Below, in pieces: positions 1 to 8,655 of a stretch of 64,000 bases of DNA. The notes under the pieces were generated by a model. The model saw only the letters and a program-made list of their open reading frames with translations, made no database searches and was not told where the DNA came from. Numbering within the stretch: the stretch's first letter is position 1; each line of letters begins with the position of its first letter. Made by a program: the position numbers and the translations under genes. This stretch comes from an uncultured Bacilli bacterium (GTDB lineage: Bacteria > Bacillota_I > Bacilli_A > RF39 > UBA660). The DNA lies in contig CAKOOS010000002.1 in assembly GCA_934098735.1 (NCBI GenBank), positions 1 to 64,000 on the forward strand, written 5' to 3'.

Positions 1-2
1 AA

Positions 3-53
3 CTAACTATTTCTAGTTAGCATTTATTACTTAAACTCGAAAAGTTCGAGTTT
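3..53 (-). terminator. Two hairpins downstream of tRNA-Gly
   Basis: Two inverted repeats lie just 3' of the minus-strand tRNA. Positions 33-41 pair with 45-53 (9 bp, 3-nt loop), and 3-9 pair with 14-20 (7 bp, 4-nt loop). Neither has a clear U-tract inside the window, and the window edge cuts the second. They may form the tRNA terminator or processing structure, but this is inference. Confidence 0.35.
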
Positions 54-63
54 CCTATCAATC

Positions 64-138
64 TGGAGCAAGTGAGCAGAATCGAACTGCCGTCTCAACC
101 TTGGCAAGGTCGCATACTAACCTCTGTACTACACCTGC
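64..138 (-). tRNA. tRNA-Gly (anticodon GCC)
   Basis: Read on the minus strand, this folds into a full cloverleaf. The 7-bp acceptor stem is GCAGGTG/CACTTGC with one G-T pair. The anticodon stem CGACC/GGTTG encloses the loop TTGCCAA, giving anticodon GCC for glycine. The T arm carries TTCGATT. A CCA end is encoded (64-66 on the plus strand) after discriminator T. The gene is transcribed away from ltaS. I see no neighbouring tRNA inside the window; others may lie beyond the edge. Confidence 0.93.
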
Positions 139-181
139 GTAAATAAATTGTATCAAATTAATTCTTTTTTTGCAACAAGAA

Positions 182-210
182 TTGATAAAAAAGATAATTA
201 TTGTTATACT
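182..210 (+). promoter_or_regulatory. Sigma-A-type promoter of ltaS
   Basis: A -35 TTGATA (182-187) and a -10 TATACT (205-210) are separated by exactly 17 bp, placing the transcription start near 217. This rules out the upstream in-frame TTG at 201 as a start and supports translation from the ATG at 234. Confidence 0.75.
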
Positions 211-233
211 TATATAAGAAAGCAGGGAAGTAT

Positions 234-2249
234 ATGAAAAGAAAAATAAATAATTGTTTAAAAAAAATACGTAAAAATACTGTTGAATATATAATTACTA
301 ATAGACTATTTGTATCTTATGTTATCCTTACACTTCTTGCAACTATGTTTGTAAGAAAATTTACAATTGGAACATTTTTTAGCTTTAAGCCACTTATTAC
401 AGATTTAGGTCTAATATTATTAATAGGATCTTTTGGCTATTTTGTTAAGCCCAAAAATCAATATCGGTTTTATTATGCATTAGTAATAGTAATTAGTGTT
501 ATATGTTTAATAAGTTCAATTTATTATCGCTTTTTTACTTCATTTGCATCAATTGGTGAAATAGCAACCGTAGGTCAAACAGAAACTGTAACAGGTTCAA
601 TATTTGATCGTCTTTCAATAAAAGATGGAGTTTTCATTTTAATCCCTGTCATTTTCTATTTAATTCATCGTAAACTACTATCATCAGCATATTATTATTT
701 TATAGACAAGATTGAAAAAGGAAAAAAGATGTTTGTATCAACTCTTTTAATAGGGGTTCTTTGTTTAAGTTACAGCTTTGGTGTAGCCACAAATACTGAC
801 TATAGTAGACTTTCAAAGCAATGGAATCGTCTTTATATTGTTGAACGTTTTGGTATCATAATGTATCAAGCTAATGATATAGTTCAGTTTTTAACTCCAC
901 AAATTAGTAGTTTATTTGGATATGATAAAGCTGTAAGTTTATTTGATGATTATTTTAATAGTAAAACACCAACAGAAAAAAATAAATATACCGGAGTATT
1001 AAAAGGAAAAAATATTATTTTTGTACACATGGAAAGTATGCAAAGTTTTTTAATGAACTTATCTTTTAATGGTGAAGAAGTAACTCCAAATTTAAACAAG
1101 TTATCTAAAGAAGGAATGTTCTTCACTAACTTTTATCCACAAGTTAGTACTGGAACATCAAGTGATACAGAATTTACATTACTTACAGGTTTAATGCCAG
1201 CATCAAGTGGAACAGTTTTTGTTAGTTACTATGACCGTACATATTTTACTTTACCAAAATATTTAAAAGATCAAGGTTATTATACTTTTAGTATGCATGG
1301 TAACCTATCTAGCATGTGGAACAGAAATAAAGCCCATCCATCACTTGGATATGAAGGAATGTATTTTAATGAATCATTTGATTATACAGATGATGACGTT
1401 ATAAACCTAGGAATTAATGATCACTTATTCTTTAAACAAGCCATGCCAATTTTGGAAAATATTGAAACAACTTATACAAACTACATGGGAACTGTAATTA
1501 CATTATCTAATCATTCACCATTTAAATTAGCAAGCAAAAGTAGTACATTAGATTTAACTAGTCACTATACTGGTGTTAATAGTAATAATGAAAAAGTAGA
1601 TATTGCTACAGATTATTTGTCAAAAACTGCAATTGGTGAATATATCAAAAGTGCTAACTATGCTGATGGAGCACTTGGGGATTTTATAAATTATATTAAA
1701 AATTCTGATGCGTTTAATAATACAGTATTTGTATTTTATGGAGACCATGATGCTAAATTATCTCGTAATGAAATAAATTACTTATATAATCTTAATCCAG
1801 AAACAGGTGAAGTTTACCATGAAGGAGAAGAAGGATATAAAGAATACGATTATTATGATCATGAATTAAATAAAAAAACACCTCTTATAATATGGAGCAA
1901 AGATAAATCTTTACAAAGTATATTTAAGGGTGAAGTAAGCTATACTATGGGTATGTATAACGTATCTGCAACAATATTAAATATGTTTGGACTATATAAT
2001 AAATACACAATGGGAGAAGACATATTTAGTGTTAAAGATAACAATTTAGTTGTCTTTCCAAATGGAAATGTTTTAACAGATAAGGTATACTATAATAATT
2101 CAACTGGAGAATATAAAGCTTTAAAAAATGTTGAAATAACTGATGAATATATCGAAAATTTAAGTGCATTAGGCGAAAAAAGATTAGAAGTTTCTAATTC
2201 CATCATAGTATATAACTTATTAGAAAATAAAAGCATGAACGGAGAATAA
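234..2249 (+). CDS. ltaS: Lipoteichoic acid synthase family protein (LtaS-like)
   Basis: The 671-residue protein has about five N-terminal membrane segments (roughly residues 20-220) followed by an extracellular alkaline-phosphatase/sulfatase domain, the standard LtaS layout. Such enzymes polymerise glycerol phosphate from phosphatidylglycerol on the outer face of the membrane. Visible motifs are a metal-ligand Glu in HMESMQ (E267), the nucleophile region TGTSSDTEF (residues 306-314), a WNR motif, and YGDHD near the C-terminal metal site. By alignment to the known LtaS KTSD motif the nucleophile falls on Ser309 or neighbouring Thr308. The ATG at 234 was chosen because an AGGGAAG site lies just upstream and the promoter -10 overlaps the region of the alternative TTG. 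It is followed 1 nt later by the next gene, so it is probably an operon with the small protein and the LCP protein. A paralogue with LTA primase or other phosphotransferase activity is possible. Confidence 0.88.
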   Translation: MKRKINNCLKKIRKNTVEYIITNRLFVSYVILTLLATMFVRKFTIGTFFSFKPLITDLGLILLIGSFGYFVKPKNQYRFYYALVIVISVICLISSIYYRFFTSFASIGEIATVGQTETVTGSIFDRLSIKDGVFILIPVIFYLIHRKLLSSAYYYFIDKIEKGKKMFVSTLLIGVLCLSYSFGVATNTDYSRLSKQWNRLYIVERFGIIMYQANDIVQFLTPQISSLFGYDKAVSLFDDYFNSKTPTEKNKYTGVLKGKNIIFVHMESMQSFLMNLSFNGEEVTPNLNKLSKEGMFFTNFYPQVSTGTSSDTEFTLLTGLMPASSGTVFVSYYDRTYFTLPKYLKDQGYYTFSMHGNLSSMWNRNKAHPSLGYEGMYFNESFDYTDDDVINLGINDHLFFKQAMPILENIETTYTNYMGTVITLSNHSPFKLASKSSTLDLTSHYTGVNSNNEKVDIATDYLSKTAIGEYIKSANYADGALGDFINYIKNSDAFNNTVFVFYGDHDAKLSRNEINYLYNLNPETGEVYHEGEEGYKEYDYYDHELNKKTPLIIWSKDKSLQSIFKGEVSYTMGMYNVSATILNMFGLYNKYTMGEDIFSVKDNNLVVFPNGNVLTDKVYYNNSTGEYKALKNVEITDEYIENLSALGEKRLEVSNSIIVYNLLENKSMNGE

Positions 2250-2250
2250 A

Positions 2251-2874
2251 ATGAAGAAAAAATACAAATTACAATTAAGGGTATTAATATTATTAATAAT
2301 ACTCATTATTGCTTTAATTTGTTTTAAAACATTCAAAAAAGAAACAAAGAACAATGTTAAAGTGGTTGATAGTATTGATAACTATGGGTATACATTAGAT
2401 CAAAGAGATAGTAAACTAATGAAAGATACTTATAAAAAATTAAAAGAAATATTAAATGAAAAAGAAATTGATTATGATAAATATGCTGAAGAGCTTGCTA
2501 AATTATTTGTAATAGATTTATTTACTATAAATAATAAAATTAATAAATATGACGTTGGTTCATTAGAATATGTTTATCCAGATAATGTTGAAAATTTTAA
2601 AACGAATGTTGAAGATACCATTTATAAAATAGTTGAAGATAATACAAAAGGTAAAAGAAAACAAGAATTACCTATAGTTTCAAGTGTTAATATAGAAGAA
2701 GAAACAAATGGAGAATATGAATTATCTGATGTTCAAAATAAAAGTTATATAGTAAAATTAAAATGGACTTATGAAAAAGATATGGGATATGATAGTAATG
2801 CCATTATTACATTAATAGAAAAAGACAATAAACTATATGTAGTTGAGTATAGTAAAGGTGAAGAAAATGAATAA
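2251..2874 (+). CDS. Membrane-anchored extracytoplasmic protein, function unknown
   Basis: This 207-residue protein has one N-terminal hydrophobic segment (about residues 8-24) after a basic start, followed by a soluble, charged domain, so it is probably anchored with its bulk outside the cell. There is no lipobox cysteine. The domain (residues 50-200), with helices followed by antiparallel strands ending in NKLYVVEYS, is compatible with an NTF2-like fold, but that is a guess. It starts 1 nt after the ltaS stop with a GGAGA site, and overlaps the LCP gene by 8 nt. This suggests a role in wall-polymer assembly alongside LtaS and LCP. I do not recognise the family. Confidence 0.7.
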   Translation: MKKKYKLQLRVLILLIILIIALICFKTFKKETKNNVKVVDSIDNYGYTLDQRDSKLMKDTYKKLKEILNEKEIDYDKYAEELAKLFVIDLFTINNKINKYDVGSLEYVYPDNVENFKTNVEDTIYKIVEDNTKGKRKQELPIVSSVNIEEETNGEYELSDVQNKSYIVKLKWTYEKDMGYDSNAIITLIEKDNKLYVVEYSKGEENE

Positions 2875-4843
2875 AATGGTAAGAAAATTAAAAAAGTCCA
2901 ATAAAGCTTTAAGAAGAATTTATTACTTAGTAATTATCATTTATATTGTAAGCTTTCTTATTTTTATGAAAAATCTTTTGTCTTTAAAAGGAATAGAAAC
3001 GTTTTTAAGAATAATTTTAATTTTATTCTTTACTATTTATATATTTGTTTATGCCTTTTGGAATCTTTTAAATTTGCTTCAAAAAAAGTATAAAGGATTA
3101 ATTATTACATCTATTATATCGTTATTATTTATTATTATATTTTCAGTTGGATCTTATTACATACATTTTATTTATAATAATTTAAATAATATAACGGAAG
3201 AAAATAAGCTAGTTTACAAAAGTTATTTAATTACAATGAAAGATACAGAATTTAATGATGATTCAACAGTTGGAATTATATCTAAATCAGTTGAATCAAG
3301 TGATAATGAACTTGCTGTAAAATTATATAAAAATAAAAAGCTTAGTAATGATACTTTAGAATATAATGATTATATTAAGCTTATAAGTGATTTATATGAT
3401 CAAAAAATAGATGCTGCTTTTGTACCTGGTAATTATGTTACTTATTTTAAAAATGAAGATGAATTTACAAATATTGCCACAGATACAAAAATAATTTATG
3501 AATATAGTGAAGAGAAAAAAAATGAAGATTTAAATATTGTAAGTGATAAGGACTTTAATGAGCCTTTAACATTTTTACTTCTTGGGGTAGATTCAGAATC
3601 AAATGGTTTAAATGCTAATGCAGCCTTCAACGGGGATACATTAATGATTGTTTCTCTTGATCCCAAAACATTAAATACAGTGATGGTAAGCATCCCAAGA
3701 GATACGTATGTTCCAATTTCATGTCGAGGCGATCAATATGCTAAAATTAATTCATCAGCAGCTTATGGAACAAACTGTGTTATAAATACAATAAATAATT
3801 TTTTAGATGTTAATATAGATTACTATTTAAAAATAAATTTTAAAGGTGTAGTTGAATTAGTTGATGCTATAGGTGGAGTAGATGTTGATGTTGAAAAACC
3901 TTATTTCAATAGTTATAATGGTGTAAATTATCATGGACAAGTGTGTGAACAAAATTCAGATCGTCTTTTCGGAAGTCACTTAGTTTGTATGAATCCAGGA
4001 CTTCAAACTTTAAATGGAGAACAAGCTTTAGCTTATGCTCGTAATAGACATCTTTATATTGGGGGCGATTTAGATCGAGTTCGTCATCAACAACAAGTTG
4101 TGGAAGCTATATTAAATAAAGCTTTACATACAAGTAGTATTTCAGACTTTCAAAAAATAATTAATGCTATAAGTAATAACTTATCAACTAATATGAGTAC
4201 AGATACAATACTATCTGGTTATCAAGTTGTTAAAAATATGGTTGGTAATGTTCTTCTTGGCAAGGAAGCATTTACTATTAATAAGGCCTATTTAGAAACT
4301 TACAGCTTAAATGTTTATGTTCCAAGTCAAGGAAGAAATACTTCAGCTCAAGGATATTTTACAGATAGTCTAGATGATATAAAAAAGGCTTTTAAAGTAG
4401 TGTTAGGTAAAGAAAAAGAAGAAAATATAAAAACATTTAAATTTTCAGTTAAAGAAACTTATGAACCATATAGCCCTGGCAAAGGAAAAAGAAAAAATAG
4501 TTCAGCATCTCTTTTGCCAAATTTTGTAGGTAAAACAGTTAGTGAAGCTGAAGAATACTGTCAAAATAATAATATAAAATTAAAAACTGAATATATTGAT
4601 TCGGATCATGAATATTATAATAGCAGTGTTGGCGTAGGTTTAATTGGATATCAAAGTGTTCACAAGGATGTTTTAGTATCTCAAGTAGATGAGCTAACCA
4701 TATATATAATAAATAGTAAAAAAGAAGAAACTAAAAATATTGATTCTGATGATAATAAAAAAGATAATGATAAAAAGAGTGAATCAAATACTTCAAAAAA
4801 AGATAAAACGGATGAAGATATAATTGAAGATATGTTAAATTAA
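2867..4843 (+). CDS. LytR-CpsA-Psr (LCP) glycopolymer transferase with PASTA domain
   Basis: LCP enzymes move undecaprenyl-diphosphate-linked glycopolymers onto peptidoglycan. The 658-residue protein has three N-terminal membrane segments (about 15-100) and an extracytoplasmic accessory region (about 105-230), as in CpsA. The LCP catalytic domain (about 233-425) shows LLLGVDS, the phosphate-binding VSIPRDTYV, YAKINSSAAYG, AIGGVDVDV and LDRVRHQQQ, with conserved Asp and Arg residues. A PASTA-like domain follows (about 548-612, starting LPNFVGKTVSEAE), then a low-complexity Lys/Asp tail. PASTA domains bind peptidoglycan and are not usual in LCP proteins. The start at 2867 is preferred over an upstream TTG because AAGGTGA lies about 6 nt before it. 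The gene overlaps the preceding one by 8 nt and ends at a strong terminator. A plausible client is the polysaccharide made by the locus at 8656-31399. Confidence 0.9.
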   Translation: MNKMVRKLKKSNKALRRIYYLVIIIYIVSFLIFMKNLLSLKGIETFLRIILILFFTIYIFVYAFWNLLNLLQKKYKGLIITSIISLLFIIIFSVGSYYIHFIYNNLNNITEENKLVYKSYLITMKDTEFNDDSTVGIISKSVESSDNELAVKLYKNKKLSNDTLEYNDYIKLISDLYDQKIDAAFVPGNYVTYFKNEDEFTNIATDTKIIYEYSEEKKNEDLNIVSDKDFNEPLTFLLLGVDSESNGLNANAAFNGDTLMIVSLDPKTLNTVMVSIPRDTYVPISCRGDQYAKINSSAAYGTNCVINTINNFLDVNIDYYLKINFKGVVELVDAIGGVDVDVEKPYFNSYNGVNYHGQVCEQNSDRLFGSHLVCMNPGLQTLNGEQALAYARNRHLYIGGDLDRVRHQQQVVEAILNKALHTSSISDFQKIINAISNNLSTNMSTDTILSGYQVVKNMVGNVLLGKEAFTINKAYLETYSLNVYVPSQGRNTSAQGYFTDSLDDIKKAFKVVLGKEKEENIKTFKFSVKETYEPYSPGKGKRKNSSASLLPNFVGKTVSEAEEYCQNNNIKLKTEYIDSDHEYYNSSVGVGLIGYQSVHKDVLVSQVDELTIYIINSKKEETKNIDSDDNKKDNDKKSESNTSKKDKTDEDIIEDMLN

Positions 4844-4847
4844 AAAG

Positions 4848-4874
4848 TTCTCGATTACTTATCGAGAATTTTTT
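4848..4874. terminator. Bidirectional rho-independent terminator
   Basis: Positions 4848-4855 pair with 4861-4868 (8 bp, loop TTACT). A T-run follows on the plus strand and an A-run precedes, so it can end both the LCP operon and the converging minus-strand gene, whose stop lies in the tract. Confidence 0.85.
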
Positions 4875-5301
4875 ATGCTTTATTATTTTTTTTCTTTTTA
4901 CTATTTTTCTTTCTTTTTGTCGGACTTACATATCCATTACTTCGTTTAGAAGAGTTATTTTTCTTTGTGCTAGAAACTGGTTTTTTAATAATTTTATCTT
5001 TGCTATAGGTATTCTTTTTAGATGCTACTTTTTTAGTTTTATCATTTGAGTTTTTGACAGGGCTTTTCTTTTGGCTAACAGTTTTTTTGCTTTCTTTTTT
5101 CTTTTCTACAGGTTTAGTTTCGCCCTTAACTAATTTATCTAATTTAGTGTTTGAACTAAGTAAAGAAGAACCTTTTTTTTCAATATCTTTTTTCTCTAAT
5201 TTACTTAATATAACCCAGAGAATTATTACAAATAAAATTACTAAATAAAAAGAAATAAGCATAATAAATGTAATATCAATTCCATCAAAATTTTTCCCCA
5301 T
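4873..5301 (-). CDS. Single-pass membrane protein with long Lys/Ser-rich basic tail
   Basis: The 142-residue protein has a short N-terminal segment, one membrane helix (about residues 12-34), then more than 100 residues dominated by Lys, Ser, Asn and Thr, ending in runs of lysine. No domain is recognisable. The very basic tail could bind nucleic acid, teichoic acid or the membrane surface. The codon pattern is as AT-rich as its neighbours, so there is no sign of transfer. It starts at an ATG after a GGTGAT site, stands alone on the minus strand between two plus-strand units, and ends in a shared terminator. Function unknown. Confidence 0.6.
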   Translation of the reverse strand: MGKNFDGIDITFIMLISFYLVILFVIILWVILSKLEKKDIEKKGSSLLSSNTKLDKLVKGETKPVEKKKESKKTVSQKKSPVKNSNDKTKKVASKKNTYSKDKIIKKPVSSTKKNNSSKRSNGYVSPTKRKKNSKKKKNNKA

Positions 5302-5390
5302 AATATCACCACATTTATATATATTATATTATAATTAATTAAAAAAAAATAGAATTTTTACATATTTTTACTAATAAAACTCTAAATTAT

Positions 5391-5419
5391 TTGGCATTCA
5401 AATAAAATTTTGCTATAAT
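5391..5419 (+). promoter_or_regulatory. Sigma-A-type promoter of the dockerin-glucosaminidase gene
   Basis: TTGGCA (5391-5396), a 17-bp spacer and a perfect TATAAT (5414-5419) precede the gene at 5450, which has a strong GAAGGAGG ribosome-binding site. Confidence 0.8.
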
Positions 5420-5449
5420 TATGATGAAAAATAGTCGAAGGAGGAAAAA

Positions 5450-7210
5450 ATGAAAAATGTTTGTACAAATTTTTTGTTTTTAATAATAGTATTTTTATTA
5501 TTTTCTTTTAGTGCTTATGCTTCGACTTATACTTATCGAATTAAAGTTTTAAATAATCAAACTAATTTGAGAAAAGATGCTGGAGGAACAGATGGTACAA
5601 GACTCGGACTTCTATCTAAAAATGATTATTATGTTTTGGTAGATGACAGCCTTCATGCTGATGTAAATAATCATAAAAGATGTAATGGTGATTGGTATTT
5701 TATGACCTATTATACCGGAGTTAATGGTTATGTATGTAGTGATGATGTAGAATTAATTAAATCATATAGTAGTGATGATGTGGCACCTTCAACAGAATGT
5801 GAAAAAGAACTTAGTAATGCGGGATTTCCTTCAAGTTACTGGGGAGGATTATGTAGTTTAAAAGAAAAGCATCCTACATGGAATTTTCAAGCTGTAAAAA
5901 TTGATCTTGATTGGGCTTATGCTGTAGAAAGAGAAAGTGAATGTAGTAAAAACTTTATACATAGTAGTATTTATGATAAAACGTTTATTGATACATCATG
6001 TACAGCAACATCACCTGGAAAATATGTAGCTCCATCCCAAATTGGAGTTGCTTATTATATGGATCCTAGAAATTCTTTTACAGAAAAATATTTATTTCAA
6101 TTTTTAGATCAATCTTATGATTTATCCTTAAAAGATAGTTATTCGAATGCTGTAGATACTATTTTAAATGGAACAGATTTTAATACTTATCATCTTAACT
6201 TAGGAACAAATTTAAAAGATATAATAATTGCGGGAAGTGTAGATAAAGCAAGTCCAATAGCTATTTCTTCTAAAATGAGAATGGAACTTGGTACGGGTAC
6301 AAAATTAGAAAATTTATATAAAGGAATTTATGATGGCTATGATAACCTATATTTAGGTTACTATAACTTCTTTAATTTTGGGGTAACAGATTTCTGTGTT
6401 GCTGAGTTTGGTACAACTTACTGTGGTTTAAATTATGCGTATAAATCAGGATGGAAAGGGGTTGATACTTCTATAAAAGGAGGAATTGATCAATTTTCAG
6501 GTAGTTACATTTTAAAAGATCAATATACAGGGTATTTTCAAAAATTTAATGTTGCTACAAAAATTGAAGGATCATTATTTGGCCATCAATATATGACTAA
6601 TTTAGCAGGAGCAATGTCAGAATCAAGTACATCTTTTGATGCTTACACTAAAAACAATTTGTTAAATATTAATCTTACATTTAAGATTCCTGTTTATAAT
6701 AAAATGAATGCAACAATTATAAATAGTAATAATGGTGCTGTAGATGATGGAAGTAACACTCCGAATCCTAGTACAATTCCAATTTATACTATAGTTACAT
6801 CAAGTGGTTTTAGATATTCATCAAAATATATTTCTAATATATCTCCAGGAACAGATGTATCAGTAATTAAAAGTGCAATAGAAGCAGTCGGAGGAATTGG
6901 ATCAGTAAACATAACTGATGTAAATGGTAATATCAAGACTAGTGGATTTATAGGAACTGGAGATAAAGTTTCTATAAACAACAAAGAAACAACTGAAACA
7001 TTAGATGTTGTTATAAAAGGAGATACATCTGGAGATGGTATAATAAATGCTTTAGATTTGTTACAAGTTCAAAAGAATATTTTAGGAACATATAGTTTAA
7101 CAGGAGCTTATTTAGAAGCAGCTGATACTTCAAAAGATAATGTTGTAAATGCCTTAGACTTATTACAAGTTCAAAAAAATATATTAGGTACATTTAGTAT
7201 CGAGCAATAA
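5450..7210 (+). CDS. Secreted glucosaminidase with SH3-like and C-terminal dockerin domains
   Basis: This is a peptidoglycan hydrolase carrying a dockerin. A signal peptide (about 1-25, ending SAYAST) is followed by an SH3-like wall-binding region (about 26-100). The N-acetylglucosaminidase domain (about 120-400) has the family Glu in RMELG (E279) and LGYYNFFNFG. A beta-rich linker follows (about 420-520), then a type I dockerin (about 524-586). The dockerin has two calcium-binding F-hand repeats: D525, S527, D529, N533, D536, and D559, S561, D563, N567, D570, each followed by the same LLQVQKNILGT helix. The two dockerin repeats are also similar at DNA level (around 7047-7096 and 7149-7199). 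The gene directly behind it, 13 nt away, encodes a membrane-anchored cohesin, the known binding partner fold of dockerins. The hydrolase is therefore probably held at the cell surface. Substrate specificity was not tested. Confidence 0.87.
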   Translation: MKNVCTNFLFLIIVFLLFSFSAYASTYTYRIKVLNNQTNLRKDAGGTDGTRLGLLSKNDYYVLVDDSLHADVNNHKRCNGDWYFMTYYTGVNGYVCSDDVELIKSYSSDDVAPSTECEKELSNAGFPSSYWGGLCSLKEKHPTWNFQAVKIDLDWAYAVERESECSKNFIHSSIYDKTFIDTSCTATSPGKYVAPSQIGVAYYMDPRNSFTEKYLFQFLDQSYDLSLKDSYSNAVDTILNGTDFNTYHLNLGTNLKDIIIAGSVDKASPIAISSKMRMELGTGTKLENLYKGIYDGYDNLYLGYYNFFNFGVTDFCVAEFGTTYCGLNYAYKSGWKGVDTSIKGGIDQFSGSYILKDQYTGYFQKFNVATKIEGSLFGHQYMTNLAGAMSESSTSFDAYTKNNLLNINLTFKIPVYNKMNATIINSNNGAVDDGSNTPNPSTIPIYTIVTSSGFRYSSKYISNISPGTDVSVIKSAIEAVGGIGSVNITDVNGNIKTSGFIGTGDKVSINNKETTETLDVVIKGDTSGDGIINALDLLQVQKNILGTYSLTGAYLEAADTSKDNVVNALDLLQVQKNILGTFSIEQ

Positions 7211-7223
7211 AAAGGAGTAGAAA

Positions 7224-8582
7224 ATGAAAAAAATAAAATTGTTATTAATAAGTTTATTTTGTTTAATAGTTTTTCCAAATGTCGTTAGTGCTGCAAGTGG
7301 TAAGATAACGGTTTCTGGAACATCTACGGTAGTTGCGGGTAATAATGTTACAGTTACAGTAACGTTATCAAGTAATACATTAATAGGAAGCTGGGAAATG
7401 TCTTTAAATTATGATAAAAGTTTTTTGCAATTAAAAAGTACAACAGCTGAAAGTAATGGAACAAGAATGGCAGCATCTTCAGCAACTGGAGTAAAAAGCA
7501 AAACTTATACATTTACTTTCAAAACATTAAAAAATGGAAGTACAAAAGTAACAGTTGATAGTTATTTAGCTTATGCATTTGAAGACTTAAGCCAAATTTC
7601 TTTAACTAGTAGTAGTAAGACAATTAATATAATAACACAAGCAGAACTAGAAGCAAGTTACTCTAAAAACAATAATTTAAAATCATTAAGTATTGAAAAC
7701 TTTTCTTTAACACCTGAATTTAATGCAAATGTATTAGAGTATAATGCAGTGGTTCCTGAAAATACAAAGGAAATAAATATTATAGCTACACCAGAAGATA
7801 GAAAATCTTCTATCACGGGAACTGGCGTTCAAACAGTAAATCAAGGCGCTAATAAATTTTCAGTTGTAGTTAGAGCTGAAAATGGAGCTGAAAAAGTATA
7901 TGTAATTAATGTAGAAGTAAAAGATGAAAATCCTATAGCTGTTACTATAGGGGGTAAAAAATATACTGTTGTAAAAATAAAAGAAAATCTTCCTGAAGCA
8001 AGTTTTTATAGTGAATATAGTGTTAAAATAAATGATTTTGATATACCTGCTTATAAAAATAATAATACTAATTTAGTTTTAGTGGGTTTAAAAGATGAAG
8101 AAGGAAATATTAAATTATTTATTTATGATGAAGAAAAAAATGAATATAAAGAATATAATGAAATCGGAGTAAATAAAATAACTATTTATCCTTTAGTTAG
8201 TAATGAAGAAATTAAAGGATACCAAAAATCTAAGATTAAAATAAATGATATTGAAGTTGAAGGATATAGTTACAGTAAAAGTTCTAATTTTGTAATTATT
8301 TACGGTGTAAATGTTGAAACCGGAGATAAAGGCTTTTATATGTATGATAAAAAAATGCAAACCTTAATTAGTTATAATGATGAATATATAACTGATTTAA
8401 ATAAAAAAGTAGAATTATATACATATATAATATTTGGTTTTATCGGTGTTTTAATATTACTTTTCATAATTCTTATTGCAGTAATAAGTAAAAAGAATAA
8501 AAAGAAAAAAATTAATCAAGTTAAAGATACCCCGAAAAAAGAAGAAAGTAAAAATGAAATAATAGAATTATCCAATGAATAA
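7224..8582 (+). CDS. Membrane-anchored cohesin-domain surface protein
   Basis: The 452-residue protein has a signal peptide (about 1-24, ending VVSAAS). A cohesin-like beta-sandwich (about 25-140) shows the typical opening, VSGTSTVVAGNNVTVTVTL, and the core SWEMSLNYD. A cadherin-like beta-sandwich domain (about 150-236, with LKSLSIENFSLTPEFN and NVLEYNAVVP) follows, then a further soluble region. One membrane helix (about 396-420) and a short basic cytoplasmic tail close the protein. Cohesins bind dockerins through calcium-dependent contacts, and the gene immediately upstream ends in a dockerin. I infer that this protein is the surface receptor of that wall hydrolase. It follows a GGAGT ribosome-binding site and ends in a terminator. 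Confidence 0.82.
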   Translation: MKKIKLLLISLFCLIVFPNVVSAASGKITVSGTSTVVAGNNVTVTVTLSSNTLIGSWEMSLNYDKSFLQLKSTTAESNGTRMAASSATGVKSKTYTFTFKTLKNGSTKVTVDSYLAYAFEDLSQISLTSSSKTINIITQAELEASYSKNNNLKSLSIENFSLTPEFNANVLEYNAVVPENTKEINIIATPEDRKSSITGTGVQTVNQGANKFSVVVRAENGAEKVYVINVEVKDENPIAVTIGGKKYTVVKIKENLPEASFYSEYSVKINDFDIPAYKNNNTNLVLVGLKDEEGNIKLFIYDEEKNEYKEYNEIGVNKITIYPLVSNEEIKGYQKSKIKINDIEVEGYSYSKSSNFVIIYGVNVETGDKGFYMYDKKMQTLISYNDEYITDLNKKVELYTYIIFGFIGVLILLFIILIAVISKKNKKKKINQVKDTPKKEESKNEIIELSNE

Positions 8583-8595
8583 CATTGGATTTTTT
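8570..8595 (+). terminator. Rho-independent terminator after the cohesin gene
   Basis: ATCCAATG (8570-8577) pairs with CATTGGAT (8583-8590), with a 5-nt loop holding the stop codon, followed by a T-run to 8595. Confidence 0.85.
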
Positions 8596-8610
8596 GATTA
8601 AATAATATGC

Positions 8611-8639
8611 TTTTATTTTCAAAATATTTAGGTTATAAT
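8611..8639 (+). promoter_or_regulatory. Candidate promoter of tagO
   Basis: A perfect -10 TATAAT (8634-8639) sits 17 bp after a weak -35 TTTTAT (8611-8616), downstream of a terminator and just before the tagO ribosome-binding site. Confidence 0.5.
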
Positions 8640-8655
8640 ATAAACAGGAGTAAAA

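Noticed and set aside
201..233. TTG at 201 as ltaS start
   Set aside because: It overlaps the -10 element of a well-spaced promoter; ATG 234 has a ribosome-binding site.
7047..7199. Direct DNA repeat near the end of the glucosaminidase gene as a mobile or recombination element
   Set aside because: It is explained by the two calcium-binding repeats of the dockerin domain.
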